In this document: piece after piece, positions 10,313-20,639 of the stretch
Layout of the letters: every line of letters begins with the position of its first letter
Numbering within the stretch: position 1 is the stretch's first letter
From: Neisseria weixii
GTDB taxonomy: Bacteria > Pseudomonadota > Gammaproteobacteria > Burkholderiales > Neisseriaceae
Length of the DNA: 64,000 nt
Reading direction: 5' to 3'
NCBI RefSeq assembly: GCF_002327085.1
Contig: NZ_CP023429.1
Span: forward strand, 248,001-312,000
Notes under the pieces: model-generated
The model's database searches: none
Told to the model about the DNA's origin: nothing
Seen by the model: only the letters and a program-made list of their open reading frames with translations
Made by a program: the position numbers and the translations under genes

Positions 10313-11317
10313 ATGAGCAGCTTCTTCCACCAACAAGCCCGAATCATGACGGGCAAACATACCGGCAGCTGCCCGTTGCTCAAAATTAACCGGCTGCCCG
10401 ATTGGCAGCCCGCCGGACAACTGCCCAACCGGCAAAAGACCCGTTACATCCGCGGTCACCGCGGCCGCCCCGCCTATCCGCTGCCGCCCATGCTCAAAGC
10501 CGTATTGCCCGGCCAATGGCACAGCCTTTCCGATCCGGAATCGGAACGCTGTCTGGCTACCCGTCCGGATTTCTGCTTCTTCTGCGGCTTTGATAAACCC
10601 GCCTTACCCGGCCACAGCACCCCCTGCCGTTTCCGCAACCGGCCGTCACAGGATGACGCCTTAGCCCGGCTTCCCGAACCGGTTAACCGCCGGCTGACCG
10701 AAAAAGGCTTAAAAACAGAGAAAGCCCCGGCAGCAGTGATTGACGCCGCCATCATCCAAACTGCCGGCGGCAAACAGCGTCAGGCTGTCGAAACCGATGA
10801 AAACGGCATCACTGCCGAAACCCTGCCCGGCAAAGACAAGGATGCGCGCCGGGTGAAGAAAGAGGGCAGATTCACCTTGGGCTGCAAACAACACACCCGC
10901 ACCGGTTCGGAAGGCTGTATCGGGAAACTGCACACCACCCCGGCCGACGCCCGTGAGTGCAACCATTTCGGACCGCTGCCGGACGGCACCGCACCCGGAA
11001 CAACCGTCTATGCCGATAAGGGGTATGACAGTAAAGCCAACCGGGAGCATCTGCAAAGCAAACGGCTGTCCGGCGGCATGATGCGTAAGGCACAGCGGGG
11101 CAAACCTTTAACGGAGCAGGAGAAACAGCGCAATACGCAGCTGTCGGAAGTGCGCTGTGCGGCCGGGCAAACCTTCGGTACGCCGCACCGGAAATCCGGC
11201 TGTAAAAGAGCGCGTTATTTCGGTTTACGGAAAGTACCGGCGCAAAGCCATTTGAAAGCGGTGTGCCTGAACCTGCCAAAGGCAGCCGGCAGGCTTCGTG
11301 TGCCTGCTGCTGCCTGA
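10313..11317 (+). CDS. IS5-family transposase, probably inactive
   Basis: 334 residues, preceded by GAGGAG. Strong resemblance to neisserial IS1106/IS5 transposases: MSSFFHQQARIM, GRPAYPLPPMLKAVLPGQWHSLSDPE, VIDAAIIQTAGGKQRQ (first catalytic Asp) and TTVYADKGYDS (second Asp). The third acidic residue normally lies in VEQSFGTLHRK; here the sequence reads AAGQTFGTPHRK, so Gly replaces the catalytic Glu. Other conserved positions are also altered (CGFDK for the usual CRFDE). The frame is open, so the protein could be made, but catalysis is doubtful. Confidence 0.88.
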   Translation: MSSFFHQQARIMTGKHTGSCPLLKINRLPDWQPAGQLPNRQKTRYIRGHRGRPAYPLPPMLKAVLPGQWHSLSDPESERCLATRPDFCFFCGFDKPALPGHSTPCRFRNRPSQDDALARLPEPVNRRLTEKGLKTEKAPAAVIDAAIIQTAGGKQRQAVETDENGITAETLPGKDKDARRVKKEGRFTLGCKQHTRTGSEGCIGKLHTTPADARECNHFGPLPDGTAPGTTVYADKGYDSKANREHLQSKRLSGGMMRKAQRGKPLTEQEKQRNTQLSEVRCAAGQTFGTPHRKSGCKRARYFGLRKVPAQSHLKAVCLNLPKAAGRLRVPAAA

Positions 11318-11388
11318 AAAGGGCAATGGCACCCGATAAAGGGGCTGATTGGGGGAAATACGGACGGGAAACACGTCTGAAAATGAAA

Positions 11389-11420
11389 AAACGGTTACCT
11401 GATTGTTCAGGTAACCGTTT
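11389..11420. terminator. Hairpin inside the IS right end
   Basis: AAACGGTTACCTGA and TCAGGTAACCGTTT form a 14-bp perfect stem with a four-base loop (TTGT). It lies 70 bases after the transposase stop and ends in TTT; likely a terminator or a block to readthrough. Confidence 0.7.
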
Positions 11421-11474
11421 GGATGGGGTGGCCGGTATTTCGCAAAGGTCTCGGCCTTTGGTATGGTTTAACCA

Positions 11475-11711
11475 TCAATCTTTATCATTGCCGGCCACAT
11501 CGTTGACCACATCTTCCACAAACTGCTCCACCGGATTAATACCCGACTGCTCACGCACGATTTGACGCTGCTCATCTGTCAACGGCTCATATACTTCCGT
11601 CGCCGCACGCTCACGCGCTTCTTCACGCTTGCGGTCTTGCTCTTCAAAGCTCTCATAAGGCTGCGGCTTCACTTTACTCAAATCCACTTCATCGCCTTTA
11701 AAAATGCTCAT
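11475..11711 (-). CDS. Small acidic hypothetical protein
   Basis: 78 residues if translation begins at 11711 (MSIFKGDEVDLSK), which follows the site AAGGAGCGA; a longer upstream reading lacks support. It is very rich in Glu/Asp/Arg/Gln, with no signal peptide or membrane segment. Residues 20-60 (QDRKREEARERAATEVYEPL) look helical and the C-terminus is acidic. I do not recognise the family. It sits next to the right end of the IS5 element and is convergent with it. Confidence 0.6.
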   Translation of the reverse strand: MSIFKGDEVDLSKVKPQPYESFEEQDRKREEARERAATEVYEPLTDEQRQIVREQSGINPVEQFVEDVVNDVAGNDKD

Positions 11712-11835
11712 ATCTCGCTCCTTTGCGTTATTGCGGGGTATGGATTGAGTGTAAACAAATAGGGGTGGGGTGGCAAGTAAGGATGGGTAAAAGGGGCTAA
11801 CTGACAAAAGATGAGTATATTTCGTTATCAAAGAT

Positions 11836-11872
11836 AAAGCTGCTTGAAAAAAATATTTCAAGCAGCTTTTTT
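11836..11872. terminator. Bidirectional hairpin terminator
   Basis: AAAGCTGCTTGAAA and TTTCAAGCAGCTTT form a perfect 14-bp stem with T runs on both sides. It carries no DUS. It marks the end of the leftward STAS/GHKL pair. Confidence 0.8.
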
Positions 11873-11897
11873 ATATTTTTTATAAATGTATGAAGCT

Positions 11898-12227
11898 TTA
11901 AGCCATCGCTAAATCTAATTTTTGTACTTTAAAATTAGCTAACTCTTTTTTCCTGCCTAAAATAGCTTTTGCGATACTCTTATCCGCTTGACCATTGCCA
12001 TTGATTAAACGTATTTTTGATTTAACAGTATCCCAGCCATAAATTTTAACTAGAATACCTACGCATTCATCAGCAAATGAGCCAGAAATTATTTCCGTAT
12101 TTTTGAGATCAAGGATAATTTTCGTGCAATCTTTGTCTTCAATAAGACTGATAATTTGGTCTCGAAATGGAATAGCGGAGCGACGAGAAGCAAGGCTACC
12201 GCTAGGTAAGCGAATAGTTTGTTCCAT
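11898..12227 (-). CDS. STAS-like (DUF4325-type) protein
   Basis: 109 residues. The sequence MEQTIRLPSGSLASRRSAIPFRDQI, then KIILDLKNTEIISGSFADE and a short C-terminal stretch, has the form of STAS-like/DUF4325 proteins, which resemble anti-sigma-factor antagonists (SpoIIAA): a beta strand, LDLKNT, and a Ser-containing loop (GSFADE) followed by a helix. It lies 18 bp downstream of the GHKL ATPase gene and is preceded by AAGGAG. The pairing suggests an ATPase/antagonist partner-switch module. The composition is much more AT-rich than the flanking genes, which suggests horizontal acquisition. Function not established. Confidence 0.6.
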   Translation of the reverse strand: MEQTIRLPSGSLASRRSAIPFRDQIISLIEDKDCTKIILDLKNTEIISGSFADECVGILVKIYGWDTVKSKIRLINGNGQADKSIAKAILGRKKELANFKVQKLDLAMA

Positions 12228-12245
12228 GATGTGTACTCCTTAAGT

Positions 12246-13179
12246 TTAATCGGTTAGTGCTAATAAAATATCACTAAGTTCTGAATTGTCTACTGAGTCG
12301 ATACAAGGTTGTGTTAATGCTTCTACATTTAGTTGACATGTGATAATAACGCCATCCCAATTGTATTGTTCAGAAGTGGTGTAGACAATATTAGGCGAAT
12401 TCGGATTGATTGACAACATACAATTTCCAGAAACTATATTTAATTTTCCATTATATTGTTGAATTAATTCGATAAATTTTGCTAATCCCAGACCTGCATG
12501 ATTGTTGCTTTTCCTGTATTTAGCGGATTTCCCCATGGGGTTTCCAATTACATCGGAGGGAAGTTGTTGTGTCCAATCATCATAATTTTCGGCTTCAATC
12601 TTTTTGGAAGAGTGCCCTTTTTCGATACACCATTTATTGGTCATGTGTTGAAATTGGCAAATTTACACGATTGAGCTCTTTTAAAAAGCCACCGCCTAAA
12701 TCTGCTAGTGCAAATTCGATTTTTCCAGCTTTCTTGTAGAGTTGAGTCATGGAGAATCCGGTAGATTTTCCATGGGACCATACATTGTCATGAACTTCTC
12801 CAATTACTTCCTTTAATGAATTTAGTCCCTCACTTTGGTAATTAGTTGTGAAGTTGCTGATACAGCTAATAATTTGTGTATTGGCGCTATCTGTGGCTTC
12901 TTCATTATCGAGTAAGGTTAAAACGGAGTAAGTGCTACCTATGTTATGACGATAGTTAGTACAAGGTATGTTCCATAATGCTTCATTGAATCCAATAGTA
13001 GCTAAGTAGCTCTGAATAGACTCTGATTGGACCTGAAAACAATCTAATGTAATGGGGTTCTTTTTAAGATGGGCTGCAATTGTCACAATATATGATGGAG
13101 TCAGAAAGTCGTCATTTTTAATAAGAAAATTAGATCCTGAGCTACATTCTTGTAATGCTGAAAAAATATTTTTAGTCAT
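12246..13179 (-). CDS. GHKL-type ATPase, split by a frame change
   Basis: The two overlapping pieces together carry one Bergerat-fold ATP-binding domain. The N box is LKEVIGEVHDNVWSHG (Glu and Asn, about residues 123-138). The G1 box is ALADLGGGF (Asp, about residue 160). After the break come EKGHSSKK and the G2-like NHAGLGLAKFIEL. The first piece ends at 12634 and the second opens at 12644 (ATG), so they overlap by 11 bases; the shift is net +1 (or -2), unlike the -1 breaks elsewhere. The restored length is about 310 residues. Upstream of the ATPase is an alpha/beta domain without known motifs. It forms an AT-rich two-gene unit with the STAS-like gene. SpoIIAB-like kinase or anti-sigma activity is inferred only from the fold. 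Confidence 0.6.
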
Positions 13180-13250
13180 AATAAAGTTTTATAGAAGTAG
13201 AGGGTTTGTGAGTTAGTATATTAATGTATTATTATTTAGTTATCTATCAA

Positions 13251-16043
13251 TCAATGTGCTTCGTCCCAATTCTCCCCCACGCCCACTTCAGCCACCAGCG
13301 GCACGTTCAATTCACCTTTGGCGACATTGGCCATAATCTCGGGCAGTTTTCGCTTCACCAAATCCAATTCGGATTCCACCACTTCCAGCACCAATTCATC
13401 ATGCACCTGCATAATCAGTTTGCTTTGCAGGCCGTCTGAAACGAGCCATTGGCGCACATTTTTCATGGCGCGTTTGATGAGGTCGGACGCGGTGCCCTGC
13501 ATGGGGGCGTTGATGGCGGCGCGTTCGGCACCGGCGCGGGCGTTGCCGTTTTTGCTGTGGATGTCGGGCAGGTAGAGGCGGCGGCCGAACAAGGTTTCGA
13601 CATAGCCTTGCTGCGCGGCTTGTTCTTTGGTGCGCTGCATGTAATCGGCCACACCCGGATAGCGGGCGAAGTAGCGGTCGATAAAGTTTTTCGCCGACAC
13701 GGCATCGATGCCGAGTGATTTGGCCAAGCCGTATTGACCCATGCCGTAAATCAGGCCGAAGTTGATGGTTTTGGCGTAGCGGCGTTGGTCGGTGGTGACG
13801 TTTTCAGGGGTACGCCGAACACTTCGGCGGCGGTGCGGCGGTGTACGTCTTCGCCGTTTTGGAAGGCTTCAAGCAGGGTTTTGTCGCCGGAGAGGTGCGC
13901 CATAATCCGTAATTCGATTTGCGAGTAGTCGGCAGAGGCAATCACGCTGCCGGCCGGTGCGTTAAAGGCGCGGCGCACTTTGCGGCCTTCTTCGGTACGG
14001 ATGGGGATGTTTTGCAGGTTGGGGTTGTTGCTGGCCAAGCGGCCGGTGATGGCGACGGCTTGGGCGTAGGTGGTGTGCACGCGGCCGGTGCGCGGGTTGA
14101 CCATTTCCGGCAGCTTGTCGGTGTAGGTGGATTTGAGCTTGGCCAAGCCGCGGTTTTCCAAGATGATTTTCGGCAGCGGAAAATCGGCGGCCAGTTGTTC
14201 CAGCACGGCTTCGTTGGTCGACACGCCGCCGGATGCGGTTTTTTTCAGGCCTTTGGTCGGAATGCCCATTTTGCCGAACAGGATTTCTTGCAGCTGCTTC
14301 GGCGAATTGAGGTTAAACGGCTGACCGGCGGCTTTGTAGGCCTGCTGTTCCAATTCAAGCAGGCGGCGGCCGAGCTCGTGGCTTTGGGCGGCCAATTCGG
14401 CTTTGTCGATTTGCACGCCGGTGCGCTCCATCTCGAACAACACCTGCGCCACGGGCAATTCCATGTTTTGATAAATATCGCGCTGCTTGTCGTCCATTTG
14501 TTTGACCAAATGGTTTTCGATGCGCAGGGCGAAATCGGCATCTTGGCAGGCGTATTCGGTGGCTTGTTCCAAGGCGGCATCGGCAAACGAAATCGCTTTC
14601 GCACCTTTGCCGCACAAGGATTCGTAGGTGACGGTTTCCAAGCCGAGCCAGCGCGCGGCCAATTCGTCAAGGCTGTGCCCCAAATGGCTTTCGACAATGT
14701 AGGAAGCCAACATGGCATCGCCGCTGATGCCTTGGAGCGCGATGTCGTAATTGGCGAACACGTGTTGGTCGTATTTGAGGTTTTGGCCGATTTTATGCAG
14801 CGTTTCGCTTTCTAAAAAAGGTTTCAGACGGCCTAATACGTCTTCCAAAGCCAATTGGTCGGGCGCGGCGGCCGGGGTGTGGCCGACCGGAATATACACC
14901 GCTTCGCCGGCGGCAAAGGCCATGCTGATACCGACCAATTGCGCATTCATGGCATCGAGTGAAGTGGTTTCGGTGTCGAGGCCGATGGTTTTTGCGGTGG
15001 CGAGTTTGCTTAATAAGGCGGCCAACTGCGCTTCGGTGGTGATGGCTTGGTAATCCAGCTTGGCCGGTGCTTCGGCTTGGGTGATGATGTGTTCAGACGG
15101 CATTTGGGCAGCCAACGCGGCTTGTTCGCCGATGTCGGGGTTGCCGAACAAATCATCGCCTTGCGCTGTTTCGCGCATACGCTCTTCCGCTTCTTTCAGC
15201 CAGGTGCGGAAGTTAAGGCGTTTGAATTCGACTGCCAATTGCGACCATTTCGGGTTTGGCGGCGCAGACTGTCGAGACCCTCTGAGAGCTCGCCGTGCAA
15301 ATCCAAATCGGTTTTAATCGTGACCAATTCGTAAGACAAGGGCAGGTAGGGCAGGGCGGCTTGCAGGTTTTCGCCGACTTTGCCTTTGATGTCGGCCGCG
15401 TTGGCCATCACGCCTTCGAGCGAGCCGTATTGCGCCAGCCATTTGACGGCGGTTTTCGGGCCGCATTTTTCCACGCCCGGCACGTTATCGACTTTATCGC
15501 CCATCAGCGCCAGATAATCGCGGATTTGGTCGGGGCGTACGCCAAATTTGGCCATCACGCCTTTGCTGTCGAACGTTTCGCCGCTCATGGTGTTGACCAA
15601 GGTGACTTGCTCGTTGACCAACTGCGCCATGTCTTTGTCGCCGGTGGATACGATGACTTTCATGCCTGCGTCGCCGCCTTGTTGCGCCAATGTGCCAATC
15701 ACGTCATCCGCTTCTACACCCGGAATCACCAGCACCGGCCACCCCATCAGCCGCACCAGTTCCGGCAGCATTTCCGCTTGCGGCGCAAATCATCGGGCAT
15801 GGGCGGGCGGGCGGCTTTGTAGTCGGCAAACATGTCGTGGCGGAAGTTCTTGCCTTTGGCATCAAATACCACCGCGCAATAACCGTGGATATGGTCGGCG
15901 CGCAGGCGGCGCAGCATGTTCAACACGCCGTACACAGCGCCGGTGGGCGTGCCGTCAGGGGCGGTGAGCGGTGCCATCGCGTGGTAGGCGCGGTAGAGAT
16001 AAGATGAGCCGTCGACTAACAGCAGGGTTTGGTTTGGTGACAT
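13251..16043 (-). CDS. polA: DNA polymerase I, three single-base frame breaks
   Basis: Restored length 931 residues. The 5'-3' exonuclease domain starts [20 protein letters not shown] and includes [12 protein letters not shown] and [11 protein letters not shown]. The 3'-5' proofreading domain keeps [12 protein letters not shown]. The polymerase domain has [15 protein letters not shown] (motif A), the NFGLIYGMG context (motif B, reconstructed across a break) and [10 protein letters not shown] (motif C). Breaks occur near 15783, 15262 and 13806; each fits loss of one base from a short C or G run. The start at 16043 is chosen from the conserved N-terminus. It functions in Okazaki fragment maturation and repair. 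Confidence 0.95.
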
Positions 16044-16386
16044 GATAAAGCCTTTGCGAAGACAGCGCGTGATGACAGGCCGTCTGAAATCTAAGAAAAT
16101 AAAGTGCATTATAAAGGAAAAGGCGGCTTTCTCTATATATCGCGGCCGTGGACTTGCAAATCCATAAAATAGCCGCCATACCTGAATCAAATGTCTGAAC
16201 ATAGTTTCAGACGGCCTACTAATCAATGAGTTAGCGGTGATAGCGATTTAATTTCAAGTAAAATCATACATCTGCTGCCGATATGGCTTTTTGTTTCAGG
16301 TAAAAACTTAGTGAGTGCTTTTGTTATTTCGGCGAATCAGGCAGCATGGCTCGTTTACTTTCATTGGGTTGGAAAAGGAAATCATC
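16044..16386. other. Divergent intergenic region polA / AhpD-like
   Basis: 343 bp. It carries a plus-strand DUS at about 16078-16089 and a minus-strand DUS at about 16203-16216, about 110 bases apart. Most of the rest is AT-rich and may hold divergent promoters. No gene is recognisable. Confidence 0.5.
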
Positions 16387-16933
16387 ATGGCACGTTTGAC
16401 CGTACACAATTTGGATACTGTTCCTGAAGCTGCGAAACCGCGCATGGAAGTGGTTTTGAAAAACAATGGCTTTATCCCGAACTTAATCGGTTTTGTCGAA
16501 TGCCCCTGAGGCGTTGGCGTTTTATCAAGAAGCCGGCAAAATGAATGCCGCCAACAGCCTGACGGCAGGCGAAGTGGAAGTGGTGCAAATCATTGCCGCC
16601 AAAACCAACGAATGCGGCTTCTGCGCGGCGGGCCACACCAAATTGGCCACCCTGAAAAAACTGATGTCCGAGCAATCTATCCAAGCCGCACGTGCATTGG
16701 ATGCGGATGCATTTGACGATAAGAAACTGTCTGCTTTGGCGGCGTTTACCCAAGCGGTGATGGCGAAAAAAGGCGTGGTAGCCGATGCCGAACTGCAAGC
16801 CTTCTTCGATGCCGGTTACAACCAGCAGCAAGCCGTTGAAGTGGTGATGGGCGTAGCTTTGGCAACTTTGTGCAACTATGTCAACAACTTGGCGCAAACC
16901 GACATCAACCCTGAATTGCAAGAGTTTGCATAA
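16387..16933 (+). CDS. AhpD-like carboxymuconolactone decarboxylase family protein, one frame break
   Basis: About 182 residues when restored. The start MARLTVHNLD follows GGAAAT. The key motif ECGFCAAGHT (about residue 75-85) provides the CxxC-x3-H pattern of AhpD-type alkylhydroperoxidases, a thiol peroxidase family. The C-terminal helix ALATLCNYVNNLAQT is typical. The frame changes near 16491: PNLIG continues as LSNAPEALAFYQE in the next frame, a net -2 or +1. The family commonly starts GFIPNL..VL.NSP.AL, which supports one gene. No partner AhpC or electron donor lies nearby. Exact substrate unknown. Confidence 0.85.
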
Positions 16934-16947
16934 CAGATTGTTGGTTT

Positions 16948-17053
16948 TATAGCGGATTTCATTACTTCAATACCAGGCAGCAAGCCGCAGACAGTGCAAG
17001 TAGTACGGCAAGACGCAGTAACGCCGTAGCGAAAGTTAAGTTAATCCGCTACA
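16948..17053. repeat. Correia-type repeat element (CREE)
   Basis: 106 bp bounded by TATAGCGGATT and AATCCGCTACA, variants of the Correia terminal repeat TATAGTGGATT. The interior has AGCAAGCCGCAGACAGTGCA and AGTACGGCAAGACGCAG, matching the conserved interior of neisserial CREEs in inverted orientation. It sits between the convergent AhpD-like and pyrD genes. CREEs can carry promoter or RNase III processing signals. Confidence 0.8.
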
Positions 17054-17059
17054 GATAAA

Positions 17060-17093
17060 CAGAGGCCGTCTGAAATATTTCAGACGGCCTCTG
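17060..17093. terminator. DUS inverted-repeat terminator
   Basis: CAGAGGCCGTCTGAAA and TTTCAGACGGCCTCTG form a 16-bp perfect stem with two bases between. It lies just past the pyrD stop and likely terminates both convergent genes. Confidence 0.8.
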
Positions 17094-17111
17094 TTTTGCC
17101 GCATATTGCGT

Positions 17112-18114
<1,003 letters not shown>

Positions 18115-18319
18115 GGGACAGGCTTTCTCAATAGTGGAAACAATGGCGGTATTTTACCTGAAAATCATGTAAAGGCCGTCTGAAACCGTTTGTAAGCTGA
18201 CGACGGTCAAGCTTCAGACGGCCTGATGAACGCAACGTTTAAGCGAAAACGCACATCGGCTCAGACGAATCTGCTAAACTGTCGGCCAAATTGTCTTGAT
18301 GAAAAACAAAGGAGAAATT

Positions 18320-19024
18320 ATGTCATACGTTTTCGAGCCGGTTAAGACGGCTGCTTTGCCGGTAGCCGGCAGCAGCGACAAATATTCCGTGCGCCGCGTG
18401 TATTGCGTCGGCCGCAATTATGCCGAACATGCGCGTGAGATGGGTTCCGATCCTGACCGCGAACCGCCGTTTTTCTTTTGCAAACCAAACGACTGCCAAT
18501 CAATCGTGCCGGTAGCGGCTAATGAAATCGTCGATTTGCCGTATCCGGGCTTAACGTCAAACTATCATTATGAAGTGGAATTGGTGGCGGCCATCGGCAG
18601 GGGTGGCCGGAATATCCGTGTGGAAGATGCCCAAGCACATATTTTTGGTTACGCCGTCGGCCTGGACATGACCCGCCGCGATTTGCAGGCGCAAATGCGT
18701 GAAACCGGCCGCCCGTGGGAAATTGGTAAAGCATTTGATTTTTCAGCGCCCATCGGGGAATTGCACCGCATCAGCGAAACCGGTGTACTTTCCGACGCAG
18801 CGATTGAATTGAGTGTCAACGGTGAAATCAAGCAAAGCAGCAACATCAATCACTTGACATGGAGCGTGGCGGAAACGATTGCCAAATTATCCGAATTGTT
18901 TGCCTTACAGCCGGGCGATTTGATTTTCACCGGTACCCCCGAAGGTGTGGGCGCGGTCGTGAAAGGCGATACCATCCGGGCGAAAGTCGAAGGCTTAACC
19001 AGCATTACTGTGTGCATTAAGTAA
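18320..19024 (+). CDS. Fumarylacetoacetate hydrolase family protein (fumarylpyruvate hydrolase-like)
   Basis: 234 residues; the start at 18320 follows AAAGGAGAAATT. The fold is FAH-like: [18 protein letters not shown] (about residues 28-45), EPPFFFCKP, the metal-ligand glutamates in [11 protein letters not shown] (about residue 80), [14 protein letters not shown], and [13 protein letters not shown] near the C-terminus. The sequence is closest in pattern to fumarylpyruvate hydrolases of gentisate/maleylpyruvate pathways. No other pathway gene is adjacent, so the substrate is uncertain; oxaloacetate decarboxylase (FahD1-like) is an alternative. Confidence 0.85.
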   Translation: MSYVFEPVKTAALPVAGSSDKYSVRRVYCVGRNYAEHAREMGSDPDREPPFFFCKPNDCQSIVPVAANEIVDLPYPGLTSNYHYEVELVAAIGRGGRNIRVEDAQAHIFGYAVGLDMTRRDLQAQMRETGRPWEIGKAFDFSAPIGELHRISETGVLSDAAIELSVNGEIKQSSNINHLTWSVAETIAKLSELFALQPGDLIFTGTPEGVGAVVKGDTIRAKVEGLTSITVCIK

Positions 19025-19040
19025 ACATAGGGTTTCAATA

Positions 19041-19082
19041 AAACAGGCCGTCTGAAAGATAATTTTTTCAGACGGCCTGTTT
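19041..19082. terminator. DUS inverted-repeat terminator
   Basis: AAACAGGCCGTCTGAAA and TTTCAGACGGCCTGTTT form a 17-bp stem with a short T-rich loop. It lies between the convergent FAH-family and Sel1-repeat genes and touches the stop of the latter. Confidence 0.8.
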
Positions 19083-20496
19083 TATTTTGAAGATGTCAAA
19101 CCTGCTTCGCGCTGCCATTTGTCGAGCAAATACTGAAAGACCTGCGGGTTTTCATAGCCGTTCTCGATGGCGGCTTGCAGCCAAGTGCAGGCGATGGGCA
19201 GGTTGGCGACCACGCCTTGGCCGTAGTAATACAGGCGGGCAAGATGGTATTGCGCTTCGGCATGGCCTTGCTCGGCCGCTTGTTCAAACCAATAGGCGGC
19301 TTGGCGGTTGTCGGCTTTGACGCCTTGGCCGTGGTAATAAATAAGGCCTAGACCAAATGCAGCAGCGGCATGGCCTTGTGAGGCGGCTTGCACATACAGT
19401 TTGCGCGCTTCTACATAATTCACGGCCTGATTGCGGCGGCCTTGGTGGTGGGCGAGTGCGGTTTGATGAGCTTGCTCGGCTTCTTGGTGTTGCAAGGCGG
19501 CGGTTTTGATGCGGCCGTATTGCTCGGGTGGTGTAGTGCGGCATCGCTCAACAGCTTTTGATAGGCACTCAAGCTGCCGTGTTCAGCAGCTTCGCGGTAA
19601 TAATGCTCGGCGGTTCGTGCATCGGCTTTGATGCCCAAGCCGTAGCGGTAAATATCGCCCATCAATTGTAGCGCTTCGGGGTGATGCGCGGCTGCGATTT
19701 TGGCGTGTTTGGCCGCTTGCAAGGGGTCGCGCTCGGTCAGTTGGCCGGTCAGATAATGGCGTGCCAAGGCGGTGCGCGCTTGTTGGTCGCCGTTATCGGC
19801 GGCGGTTTGATACCATTTCAAGGCATCGGCATGGTTTTGTTCGGCTAGAACATCGGCCAACAGGGTTTGCGCGGCGATAAAGCCGTTGTCAGCAGCAAAG
19901 CGCAGATGGTGGGCGGCCAGGGCGTTGTCGATGTTTGTGCCGAGGCCGTAGCGGTAGATTTTACCCAGTTGCCAATGGGCAACGTGCAGGCCTTGTTCGG
20001 CTGCCTGATGGTACAGTTCGCGCGCTTGGGCCAAATCAGGTTCGGCAGAAAAATGATGGTGCAACGCTAAAAAATATTGGCCGAACGGGTGGCCTTGTTC
20101 CGCTACCTGCTGCGCCCAATACACGGCTTGTGTCTCATGGCGGTCGGCATAATATTCGAGCAGGCTCAGTTGTGCAGCAAGCAGGCCGCTTTCGGCCAAC
20201 CACGCATATTGCTGAATGTGGCGGTCAAACGAGGCGCCCATGCTTTCTCGGATGCGCAGCAGATTGTAGGTGGCGTAAGGATGTTTTTGTTCGGCAGCAA
20301 TGTCGAGCCATGAGAGAATCCCCGGATAATCCGGCTGGGGCGCTTCCATCATGATCAGACTGATTTCAAACGCCGCATCCGCATGCCCTTGTTCCGCCGC
20401 TTGGCGCAGCAATGTCAAACCTTGTATGCTGTCCGGGCTTTTGGCCAACAACGCACAGGCTTGCTGATAAAGGGTTTCTGGGGTGGCGGCGCTCAT
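19082..20496 (-). CDS. Sel1-like repeat (TPR-type) protein, one frame break
   Basis: About 471 residues when restored, made almost entirely of Sel1-like repeats of about 36 residues. The repeats have the form A-x2-G-x2-A-x2-LG-x-(I/L)Y-x-G-x-G (examples: HVAHWQLGKIYRYGLG, ALQLMGDIYRYGLG, AAAFGLGLIYYHGQG). No signal peptide is evident, suggesting a cytosolic solenoid scaffold. The frame changes near 19526 (HHP continues as EQYGRIKTAALQHQEAEQ), consistent with loss of one C. It is preceded by no operon partner. The function is unknown; such proteins mediate protein-protein contacts. Confidence 0.85.
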
Positions 20497-20590
20497 GATG
20501 GATGGAATTATGCGTTAAGAGTAGGACATTATACTGTTTTTGGTAAAGTTTTGTTCATCACCGTGGCATGAATGTCAGGATTTAAGGATA

Positions 20591-20630
20591 AAAGGCTGTC
20601 TGAAAATAAATTTATTTTCAGACAGCCTTT
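20591..20630. terminator. 40-bp perfect palindrome with drifted DUS
   Basis: AAAGGCTGTCTGAAAATAAA is followed directly by its reverse complement. The DUS core is altered to GCTGTCTGAA in both arms. It sits after lipB, on the boundary of the capsule locus, and likely terminates the leftward capsule operon. Confidence 0.75.
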
Positions 20631-20639
20631 GAGTAATCG

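Larger units (their letters stand above)
10246..11452 (+). mobile_element. IS5-family insertion sequence, IS1106-like
   Basis: 1207 bp bounded by GAGACCTTTGCAAAA (10246-10260) and the inverted end TTTCGCAAAGGTCTC (11438-11452). It encodes one transposase. GGCCT lies immediately outside both ends, but this may be DUS sequence rather than a target duplication. A strong hairpin (11389-11420, stem AAACGGTTACCTGA) sits before the right end. The same termini bound five MITE-like elements in this window. Confidence 0.85.

Noticed and set aside
10241-11457. GGCCT as a target-site duplication of the IS5-family element
   Set aside because: The left copy belongs to a DUS hairpin arm and similar GGCC sequence follows GGTCTC at another element, so coincidence cannot be excluded.
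18173-18224. DUS inverted pair as a pyrD or FAH-gene terminator
   Set aside because: The two genes diverge from this region, so it lies upstream of both starts; the long loop also makes a terminator unlikely.
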